Of a DNA stretch of 13,087 bases, positions 7,261 to 13,087 are shown in pieces. Each line of letters begins with the position of its first letter. Position 1 is the first letter of the stretch. The notes beneath the pieces were generated by a model. The model was not told the DNA's origin, searched no databases, and was given only the letters and a program-made list of their open reading frames with translations. The position numbers and the translations under genes are program-made. The stretch spans positions 1-13,087 of the forward strand of contig JALLOL010000045.1 in NCBI GenBank assembly GCA_027717875.1. The letters run 5' to 3'. The stretch comes from Acidobacteria bacterium AH-259-L09. GTDB taxonomy: Bacteria > Acidobacteriota > UBA6911 > RPQK01.

Positions 7261-7944
7261 ATGCTAAAACAAGAATTTCAAAAGGGTAAAAACTGTACGA
7301 TCTATGATGGTGCCGCTATATTTCCTAATGTCAAGTTGGGTGACAATGTGGTTGTCTTTCCAGGAGCCGTCATTGGGCGCCCGCAGCTAAGCACCGGAGC
7401 GACGATCCGACAGGTCGAGGTCAGTGACTTGAAGCCTGTGGAAATTGGTGATCATTGCGTCATAGGCGCCAATGCAGTGATTTACATGGATGTCAAAATT
7501 GGCCGTCGTTCTATGATTTGCGATACTGCGTGCATTCGAGAAGGCTGTGAAATTGGGCAGTTATGTGTGATCGCCATGGGAGTCACGGTTAATTACAATT
7601 CCAAGATTGGCAATCGGGTAAGAATCATGGACAACACACATATCACAGGCAACGCGATTATCGAGGATGACGTCTTCGTCAGTACGCAGGTCACTACAAC
7701 CAATGATAATACGATGTTGCGAAAGCAAGTGAAGACAAATGCCTGGGAAGATTCTGGCCCCACGATTCGGCAGTTTGCAACCATCGGTCAAGGTGCCGGC
7801 ATTTTACCGGGAATAGAAATTGGCGAAAATGCTCTTGTGGGTGCGCATGCGCTCGTGACAAAGAATGTTCCGCCTGAATCGGTTGTTATGGGTGTTCCAG
7901 CAAGGGTTGTCCGCCAACTCCGTCAGGAGGAATTGAAGAGTTAG
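7261..7944 (+). CDS. Hexapeptide-repeat sugar N-acetyltransferase, WbpD/WlbB-like
   Basis: This 227-residue left-handed beta-helix acyltransferase has repeated hexapeptide units such as VKLGDN, VEIGDH, VKIGRR, CEIGQL, SKIGNR and IEIGEN, and ends with the usual MGVPARVVR (210-218). It would move an acetyl group from acetyl-CoA to an amino sugar bound to a nucleotide. H127 (in NTHITGNA) is the candidate catalytic base, and TTTNDN (145-150) sits where WbpD/WlbB proteins have their FTND-type loop. It is somewhat longer than typical WbpD (about 190-200), with an extra segment around residues 41-60. AGGAG at 7248-7252 lies 8 bp before the ATG, supporting this start, and a TATAAA (7226-7231) lies in an AT-rich leader. 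The dehydrogenase and aminotransferase downstream supply the preceding two steps. FdtC/QdtC- or PglD-like roles are alternatives. The gene name is not certain enough to assign. Confidence 0.85.
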   Translation: MLKQEFQKGKNCTIYDGAAIFPNVKLGDNVVVFPGAVIGRPQLSTGATIRQVEVSDLKPVEIGDHCVIGANAVIYMDVKIGRRSMICDTACIREGCEIGQLCVIAMGVTVNYNSKIGNRVRIMDNTHITGNAIIEDDVFVSTQVTTTNDNTMLRKQVKTNAWEDSGPTIRQFATIGQGAGILPGIEIGENALVGAHALVTKNVPPESVVMGVPARVVRQLRQEELKS

Positions 7945-8380
7945 AGTCTTTTACCGCAGAACGAATTCTTTCCCGTCAAGTGGGCAACCGTGCAGGCTTT
8001 CGCCACAGCTGGGCGCCCGACAATTTGCTGTGCGTTTCAGATCCGAAGGAACCCACGGTTGGCCAACGAGCACGCCAGAACAACAGCAAAGTCCCGAATT
8101 GTCAATCTCATCAGAAGAATTACTCCGGTCCCCAAAGCCGCTGCTTCTTAACACATGTTCCCATCCTTAATGCTGGTCTCGTTTGCCACCCTCAGGCCAC
8201 ACTCGACGAAGCAATGGTTTCCAATATGCACTTTTCAGTGATAGATACTTCATTACATCAGTGAAAGCCCAGATTTCGGCCTGCCGGCTGACACGATGCG
8301 TTTCAACAATTCACGTGGATTGTAGTATAATTGCTAAGTTTTTACAGTCTGCGTTGAATTTCGCTTTGGCCACGTTTGCA
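7945..8380. other. 436-bp gap, no supported gene
   Basis: Several frames are open through parts of this region. One plus-strand frame runs from within the acetyltransferase end to about 8170, with ARQFAVRF and THGWPTSTPE, but has no ribosome binding site and no family I recognise. The frame of the downstream GT2 gene is open from TTG 8183, but that added N-terminus (residues before VRSLFFIPVYNQ) has no GT2 features. The likely promoter of the GT2 gene lies near the right end. This may be decayed DNA or a long leader. Confidence 0.5.
8303..8331 (+). promoter_or_regulatory. Candidate sigma-70-type promoter for the GT2/dehydrogenase unit
   Basis: TCAACA (8303-8308, 4/6 match to a -35 box) is followed, after a 17-bp spacer, by a perfect TATAAT (8326-8331). 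Predicted transcription would start near 8338, about 40 bases before the GTG at 8381. This placement fits the GTG start and is inconsistent with the in-frame TTG at 8183. Confidence 0.45.
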
Positions 8381-9121
8381 GTGCGGAGTCTTTTCTTTAT
8401 TCCTGTTTACAATCAGATCAAAGAGTTTCCGGGAGTCCTCCAGGACCTCCAGAACACAGCCCTGCCCTGCGATACTATTCTGTTGGTGAACAACGGATCA
8501 AGTGACGGGTCCGAGGACCTCGTCCCCGACAGCGGATACCCTTACATCGACTTAGCCGAGAATCGTGGAAGCGGTTACAGCTACAAGCTTTCCCTTTTGT
8601 GGGCGCTCGAAAGACAGTACGAGGTCTTCGGAACCATGGCAAGCAACGGCAAGATGCTTGCCCAGGACATGAGGAGCGTTTTACATCCGATTCTCAAAGG
8701 AGAAGCAGACTACGTGACCGGAAGTCGTTTTCTGCCGGGCGCAGAGTCTCCAAACTTGCCCACATTTCGCCGAATTTCCATACCGTTGGTCAACTCATTC
8801 GTCAAGTTTCTGACCGGCGTGCAGTTGACCGACGCCACATGTGGCTACCGTGCCTTCAAACTGGACCTTATACGAAGAGCACAATTCGATTGGCAGGCCG
8901 AGTGGCTCCACACCTATGGTCTGGAATATTATTTGTACGCCAAGGTAATACTGGACGGAGAGATCCGATGGAAGGAAGTTCCGGTGACGATGCGCTATCC
9001 GCCCAAGGGTCAGCGCTACAGCAAGATTAGGCCCTTCGTCGATTGGTGGGCAATGGTGAAACCCTGGATCATCGCCCGTTTTGATGGGAAAGGTTTTGCC
9101 CAGGAGATGAATCATCCATGA
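8381..9121 (+). CDS. GT2 glycosyltransferase lacking the usual DxD motif
   Basis: Counted from GTG 8381 this is a 246-residue GT-A enzyme. Visible are FFIPVYNQ (5-12), LLVNNGSSDGS (34-44), ENRGSGYSYK (60-69), ADYVTGSRFLPG (109-120), and LTDATCGYRAF (149-159, with D151 and R157). Where GT2 enzymes carry a metal-binding DxD, this one reads TMASNGKM (85-92), with Ala and Asn in place of the Asps. Related dolichyl-phosphate-sugar-type proteins with AGNNK-like text exist, so it may still be active. The frame is open further upstream, but GT2 proteins of this group begin just before the FFIPVYN strand, and a TATAAT box lies about 50 bp upstream of the GTG. No clear Shine-Dalgarno precedes the GTG; TTG 8366 is an alternative. 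Its TGA overlaps the ATG of the dehydrogenase (ATGA), indicating coupled translation. Donor and acceptor are unknown. Confidence 0.8.
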   Translation: MRSLFFIPVYNQIKEFPGVLQDLQNTALPCDTILLVNNGSSDGSEDLVPDSGYPYIDLAENRGSGYSYKLSLLWALERQYEVFGTMASNGKMLAQDMRSVLHPILKGEADYVTGSRFLPGAESPNLPTFRRISIPLVNSFVKFLTGVQLTDATCGYRAFKLDLIRRAQFDWQAEWLHTYGLEYYLYAKVILDGEIRWKEVPVTMRYPPKGQRYSKIRPFVDWWAMVKPWIIARFDGKGFAQEMNHP

Positions 9122-10149
9122 CAATTGGCAAAAAAATCGTCATCAACGTCATCGGTGCCGGACGGTGGGGTCCCAACCTAGTTCGAAACTTTTCCAACTC
9201 GCTTCATTGCCGGGTCGGAGTGATCTGTGATTTGGACGAGGAAAAGCTTCAGAACCTCGCCCCGCGATTCCCCGGTGTCCGCTTGACAAAAAACACCGAA
9301 GAGACGACCACCGACTCGTTGGCAGACGCGCTAGCCATTATCACCCCGGTTTCCACGCATTACTCACTGTCAAAACGAGCTCTCTTGGCCAGCAAAGACG
9401 TCTTTGTTGAAAAGCCTCTCGCTTTGAGTGTCGAACAGTGTGAGGAACTTGCCAAATTGGCCAAGCAACGAGAACGGATCCTCATGGTGGGGCATGTGTT
9501 CGCGTTCAACGCAGGGATCAGATACGTCAAAAAGCTCCTGGACGATGGCACAGTTGGCAGGGTGATTTCGATACACGCGATTCGCACCAATCTCGGCCCC
9601 GTGCGATCCGACGTCAATGTCTTGTGGGATTTGGGAGCTCACGACCTCAGCATTTTCAATTATTGGTTGGACGGAGAACCTTTCAGCGTCACTGCCTCGG
9701 GTCTTTCGTATTTGTCGCGAGAACGAGAAGATACAGTTATCGCCAACTACCTATATCGGAACGGCGTGATGGCCACTATTTATACGAGCTGGCTGCACCC
9801 CCGGAAGGTGCGAGAAATCACTGTGGTCGGAGAAGAGAAAATGGTTGTTTGGAACGATATGGATCTGCACGAACCAGTGCGAATTTACGACAAAGGCGTT
9901 GATCAAAAAAAGGATCTTTACACCGACACGTTTGGGGCCTTCCAGCTAACACTGCGAGACGGGGCCGTCACTATTCCGCCAGTGCGAGGCAAAGAACCCC
10001 TGGCAACCGAATGTGATCATTTTATTGAGTGTGTTCTCGAAAGAAAAACGCCTCTGACCGATGCAGCGAGTGGATTGGCGGTAGTCAGGGCTTTGGCCGC
10101 AGCCGATAATTCCATTCGTAATAACAGCAGAAGCGTCTCCTTGAAATGA
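9118..10149 (+). CDS. Gfo/Idh/MocA-family nucleotide-sugar dehydrogenase, WbpB/WlbA-like
   Basis: This 343-residue NAD(P)-dependent oxidoreductase has an N-terminal Rossmann domain with VIGAGRWGPN (11-20) and ICDLDEEK (36-43), where the acidic residues suit NAD. It also has the family signature VEKPLAL (97-103; K99 is the usual catalytic-site Lys) and LWDLGAHDLS (169-178; D171 and H175 in the active site). Family length is normal. With an aminotransferase and an acetyltransferase in the same cluster, the likely job is oxidation of C3 of a UDP-linked N-acetyl-glucosaminuronate, as in WbpB/WlbA. AGGAG at 9102-9106 lies 11 bp before the ATG, and the start overlaps the GT2 stop as ATGA, so the two are translated together. 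Members of this family act on many sugars (for example NtdC in kanosamine synthesis), so the substrate is an inference from context. Confidence 0.88.
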   Translation: MTIGKKIVINVIGAGRWGPNLVRNFSNSLHCRVGVICDLDEEKLQNLAPRFPGVRLTKNTEETTTDSLADALAIITPVSTHYSLSKRALLASKDVFVEKPLALSVEQCEELAKLAKQRERILMVGHVFAFNAGIRYVKKLLDDGTVGRVISIHAIRTNLGPVRSDVNVLWDLGAHDLSIFNYWLDGEPFSVTASGLSYLSREREDTVIANYLYRNGVMATIYTSWLHPRKVREITVVGEEKMVVWNDMDLHEPVRIYDKGVDQKKDLYTDTFGAFQLTLRDGAVTIPPVRGKEPLATECDHFIECVLERKTPLTDAASGLAVVRALAAADNSIRNNSRSVSLK

Positions 10150-10239
10150 TGTCGTTTGGGAGATTGTTCCCCTGGTCGGGACTGAAGCGCAGGGCCTCAG
10201 CCGAACTTTGGTGATCTATCGCGAGGAAGGACCAGATCA

Positions 10240-11343
10240 ATGATCACAATTCCGTTGGTGGATTTGACAAGTCAATATCGCTCCCTTTCGAGCGAGCTCA
10301 AGAGTGCCGTCCAACGGGTGATGGAGCGGGGAGATTTCATCCTCGGACAGGAGGTGGCTGATTTCGAAAGCGAATTTGCTCAGTTTTGTGGGACTGCCCA
10401 TGCAGTCGGTCTGGCGAATGGTACAGATGCTCTGCATTTGAGCCTTCGAGCTTGCGGCATCGGACCTGGTGACGAGGTTATCACCGCGGCAAATTCCTTC
10501 GTGGCCACGGCAGCTGCCATCTCATTTGCTGGTGCAACTCCAGTTTTCGCCGATGTGGATGCGCGAACCTATACTCTCGACCCAGCGGCGGTTGAGAAAA
10601 AAATAACCCCGCGGACCAAGGCGATTATTCCGGTTCATTTGTACGGTCAACCTGCTGACATGGACCCCATCATGGAATTGGCGCGAAACCATATGCTGAA
10701 GGTCATCGAAGACGCCTGTCAAGCTCATGGTGCAGAGTACAAAGGAAAACGCGTCGGTTCAATCGGGGATTTGGCTGCTTTCAGTTTCTATCCTGCAAAA
10801 AATCTCGGCGCCTTCGGCGATGCCGGAGCTGCGACCACCAATGATCCCGAACTGGCTGAACGCCTGAGGATGCTGAGAAATTATGGGCAGCGACAAAAAT
10901 ATTACCATGACTTTCCGGCCTTCAACAGCCGCCTCGACACAATCCAGGCCGCCATCTTAAGAGTCAAGCTACGACACATCGAGGAGTGGAACGCCAGGCG
11001 GCGGCAAGCTGCATTAGTTTACGAGAGACTTCTCGCTGAGACTCAATTCAGCCCTCCTTCTCCCGCCCCCTATTCAAAACATGTCTTTCACCTCTACGTC
11101 ATTCGCTCCCGCCGGAGACCTGAACTCTGCAACTTTTTCCATCAGAGGGGTATCAGTGCCGGAATTCATTATCCAAAGCCCGTTCCTTTTCAAAAAGCTT
11201 ACATGCATCTGGGACACCAACCTGGCGATTTCCCCGTCACTGAAGCCGCCTGTTTGGAAGTATTGTCACTTCCAATGTTTCCGGAAATCACTCAGACGCA
11301 GATAGAGACCGTCTGCCGTGCACTGCAAGAGTTCGAAAACTGA
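10240..11343 (+). CDS. DegT/DnrJ/EryC1/StrS PLP sugar aminotransferase, WbpE/WlbC-like
   Basis: This 367-residue, full-length fold-type I aminotransferase converts a keto-sugar nucleotide to the amino sugar using Glu and PLP. Seen are [10 protein letters not shown] (4-13), the phosphate-binding NGTDALHL (60-67), [14 protein letters not shown] (81-94), and [11 protein letters not shown] (155-165), where D158 pairs with the PLP nitrogen and Q161 stacks nearby. [16 protein letters not shown] (182-197) carries the Schiff-base K187, and LRNYGQ and [13 protein letters not shown] follow. All key residues are present. AGGAAGG (10224-10230) lies 9 bp before the ATG. The gene is 90 bp after the dehydrogenase and probably shares its transcript. 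With the dehydrogenase and acetyltransferase it completes a C3 oxidation, transamination and acetylation set. WbpE/WlbC is the closest functional idea; perosamine- or FdtB-type substrates cannot be excluded. Confidence 0.92.
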   Translation: MITIPLVDLTSQYRSLSSELKSAVQRVMERGDFILGQEVADFESEFAQFCGTAHAVGLANGTDALHLSLRACGIGPGDEVITAANSFVATAAAISFAGATPVFADVDARTYTLDPAAVEKKITPRTKAIIPVHLYGQPADMDPIMELARNHMLKVIEDACQAHGAEYKGKRVGSIGDLAAFSFYPAKNLGAFGDAGAATTNDPELAERLRMLRNYGQRQKYYHDFPAFNSRLDTIQAAILRVKLRHIEEWNARRRQAALVYERLLAETQFSPPSPAPYSKHVFHLYVIRSRRRPELCNFFHQRGISAGIHYPKPVPFQKAYMHLGHQPGDFPVTEAACLEVLSLPMFPEITQTQIETVCRALQEFEN

Positions 11344-11836
11344 AGGGAAACCGAGGAGTGGGCCTGCTTTACGCTTTATCTGTCTCACCCACCAGACCCA
11401 GCACCTTCGCACCATTGTCCGTGCGAACACAGTTTTTATTAGTGCAGACGCCAGCTACCAGCCTATTGCATTGCTCGGATCGCAGGTGTAGAGCCAAACC
11501 GGCTTTCCAAGGCTCTTAGTGGGATCGAAGAGATCACACAAACTGGGCGAGATAAACTTTGATGACAAACGTCGATTGATGGGGACATCCTTCCAATCCA
11601 GTGAGGACTACATCCCCGTTTATGCCGGAAAACCCACGTTCAGAACCCGTCCTGTCCAAAAACTCGAACGACACATAAGTTCTCCTCCCAAAATGATTTA
11701 GATGTCGAAATCCGAGCGTTTCAGGATCGAACTCTCCATCTGGAGCCTCCAGGCTGAACTTGTCCCGATGAGTTTTCCTCCAAAAGGACACAGTTCTACG
11801 TCCGAAGGTACAGGCAGAGCAATAATCCATGCGTTT
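11344..11836. other. 493-bp region without a supported gene
   Basis: A plus-strand frame reading LTHQTQHLRTIVRANTVF then stopping near 11488, and a minus-strand frame of 98 codons (11830-11534, starting 7 bp after the transposase stop), are both open. Neither has a ribosome binding site or any family motif I recognise. The region follows the aminotransferase and lies at the 3' side of the broken transposase, so it may contain the insertion sequence end or decayed genes. No clear terminal inverted repeat was found. Confidence 0.5.
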
Positions 11837-12499
11837 CTATGCCGCAGCACGGTAGGAATACTTGAACATTCCACCTAACCGTTCGGGACACTGCACCACC
11901 CGGCCATTTCTGTCGGCTACCCCTGTGGATTCGATCAACCTATTGTCCAATCCCTGATGGTTGCGCTCCGTGTGGTAGTGGATCAGATACTGGTTGATCG
12001 CCCCTCGCAGGGACACTTCTCCGAGTAGGATCATCCGATCCAAACACTCCCTTTTGATGGAAAGTACAAACCTTTCGGCGTAGGCATTCAGATTGGGAGA
12101 CCGTACTGGCAAGCGCACCATCTCAGTCCCAGCATCTGTGAGAAGCTTTCGAAATCTTTCGCCGTATTTCTTGTCCCGATCCAGGAGCAGAAACTGCTTG
12201 CCCAGTAAAAAGCCATCACAACAATGGGTCAGATTGCGAGCGACCTGGATCATGAAGGCATGATCAGGATGTGGCGTCGCTCCTGCAATACAGATCCGTC
12301 GGCTGGACAACTCCATGACCATCAGGACGTAGTAGGTGACAAGCCCTCGCCATGCCGAGACTTCAACCGTAGAGAAGTCCGCCGCCGCAAGCGTCTCCCA
12401 GTGTGCCCTCAGTAAGATAGGACTTTGCTTTTTTGAGGCTAGTCTATCTCGGCTCGAAAAGCGGGTGAAGACAGGTTTTTTCGGGCTGGATACTAGCAT
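11837..12499 (-). pseudogene. Truncated rve/DDE transposase (IS481/IS3-like integrase core)
   Basis: The 220 readable residues hold a complete integrase catalytic core. AAADFSTVEV has D41; LLLDRDKKYG has D107; and NAYAERFVLSIKRECLD has E142, about 35 residues after D107, as expected of rve transposases. Conserved text such as HYHTERNHQGL and the C-terminal ERLGGMFKYSYRAAA match a transposase group common in Planctomycetes and other environmental bacteria. The N-terminal helix-turn-helix half (about 100-150 residues) is missing. Upstream the frame is closed by TAA at 12518-12520, and the sequence before LLRAHWE (residue 29) no longer resembles the family. No ribosome binding site precedes the ATG. 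It is therefore most likely an inactive, 5'-truncated copy. Intact catalytic residues suggest recent decay. Confidence 0.78.
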
Positions 12500-13087
12500 G
12501 ACAGGCCGAGCTGGGCCTTACGAACCGAATCAAAAATTTCTGAGATACTTTCATTTTAAACTCCTCTTCCTCACCAGCCTTTGGAAGACCGATGAAGAAC
12601 TCTTCGAGTATCGCAGACACAATGTATAAGGGTCTACCCATGTCAGGGTCTCGAACTCATCTTGAAGTGGCTTAAAGTCAGCAATCGCTTTGGTTTATAG
12701 GAGAATCTCAATACCTAAGGAACTATACTTATAGATGTTTTTCTATGTCGAGGGTGCTCAAGTGGACGGGGGTCCTTTGGCTTTAATCTTCATTCAACCT
12801 TTACCAGACCAGCCCTGAACCCCTCGACAATCGAAGGCCAGACTCGTGCACAGCCGACAGTCAGGTTGGTTCAGATCTGGATGGACCAGGCAGCCTTTGG
12901 ATTGATGAGGAGATCCGGCTGTGTTTGGGGGAGTTGGGGTATTGGCCGAGCTGATAACCAATAGCGATCAACACAAAAAACGAGCAACTGGCCGTGATCG
13001 GATGGCAGGACTGGAACTCAAGACTTTCTCAGCTACTACCCTAGAATGCCAAAGATCCTAGTACACCGTCTCAGAAGTTCTGATCGG
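12500..13087. other. 588-bp right-hand flank, no supported gene
   Basis: This stretch lies upstream of the truncated transposase. A minus-strand frame from 12641 overlaps the transposase start in another frame, but its text (for example GEEEEFKMKVSQKF) does not match a helix-turn-helix region, so I do not call it the lost N-terminus. Only short weak hairpins are present (for example TATTGG/CCAATA around 12940-12963). I find no tRNA, CRISPR repeat or recognisable insertion-sequence end. Confidence 0.5.

Noticed and set aside
7951..8264. Open frames on both strands in the gap after the acetyltransferase
   Set aside because: Several overlapping frames of similar length exist, none with a convincing start or family similarity; none could be preferred.
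11534..11830. 98-codon minus-strand frame just after the transposase stop
   Set aside because: It lacks a ribosome binding site and recognisable motifs, and has an overlapping frame on the other strand; most likely chance or decayed sequence.
12444..12641. Minus-strand 65-codon frame as the missing N-terminal half of the transposase
   Set aside because: Its sequence does not resemble the helix-turn-helix region of rve transposases, and it overlaps the intact core in a different frame instead of ending at a clean frameshift point.
11781..12780. Weak inverted pair CCAAAAGGAC (near 11781) and GTCCTTTGG (near 12772) as transposase ends
   Set aside because: Only about nine matching bases with a length difference, no target duplication, and no support from the position of the truncated gene.
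12990..13087. Possible tRNA-like sequence at the right edge (GAGTTCCAGTCC on the minus strand)
   Set aside because: The T-loop-like text lacks a matching acceptor stem or anticodon arm at the required distances.

Overview
The window is a cell-surface polysaccharide / protein-glycosylation locus from a bacterium of moderate GC content (roughly half GC by eye). It carries mobile-element debris at several block boundaries. The taxon cannot be fixed from the sequence. The GT2 family at the left, the HxH...M hypothetical protein and the rve-type transposase with a C-terminus like ERLGGMFKYSYRAAA are all types I associate with Planctomycetes and other environmental Gram-negative lineages, so a PVC-like or similar environmental bacterium is a weak inference.

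Layout. (1) 31-837, plus: a GT2 glycosyltransferase of the polyprenyl-phosphate-sugar synthase type. (2) 840-1001, plus: a short broken piece of an IS1380-family transposase, lying between convergent genes. (3) 4962-994, minus: a probable three-gene unit, consisting of a small beta-sandwich protein with an HxH...M metal-site signature and two large multi-pass GT-C (ArnT/PMT-type) glycosyltransferases. (4) 4963-5484: a divergent intergenic region holding a 122-bp MITE-like inverted-repeat element flanked by CTAG, and a TGTCAA-N6-TTGACA dyad. (5) 5485-7071, plus: a third GT-C glycosyltransferase, recognisably a relative of the 994-2685 protein. (6) 7261-11343, plus: a left-handed beta-helix acetyltransferase, a second GT2 glycosyltransferase, a Gfo/Idh/MocA sugar dehydrogenase and a DegT/DnrJ PLP sugar aminotransferase. 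(7) 11344-13087: mostly non-coding, with an N-terminally truncated rve/DDE transposase on the minus strand (11837-12499).

How it may work together. The Gfo/Idh dehydrogenase, aminotransferase and acetyltransferase together match the WbpB/WbpE/WbpD (WlbA/C/B) logic: oxidise C3 of a nucleotide-linked sugar, transaminate it, then N-acetylate it. That would give a 3-acetamido sugar such as UDP-GlcNAc3NAcA. The GT2 enzymes could load sugars onto polyprenyl phosphate or build a glycan, and the three GT-C proteins would use polyprenyl-phosphate sugars on the periplasmic face. No flippase, polymerase or ligase, and no UDP-GlcNAc 6-dehydrogenase, is visible in the window, so the pathway is incomplete here. 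The most unusual components are the HxH...M protein encoded with the GT-C genes, the MITE sitting 23 bp from that operon's first start codon, and the second GT2, which lacks the usual DxD acidic motif and probably starts at a GTG far downstream of the first possible start.
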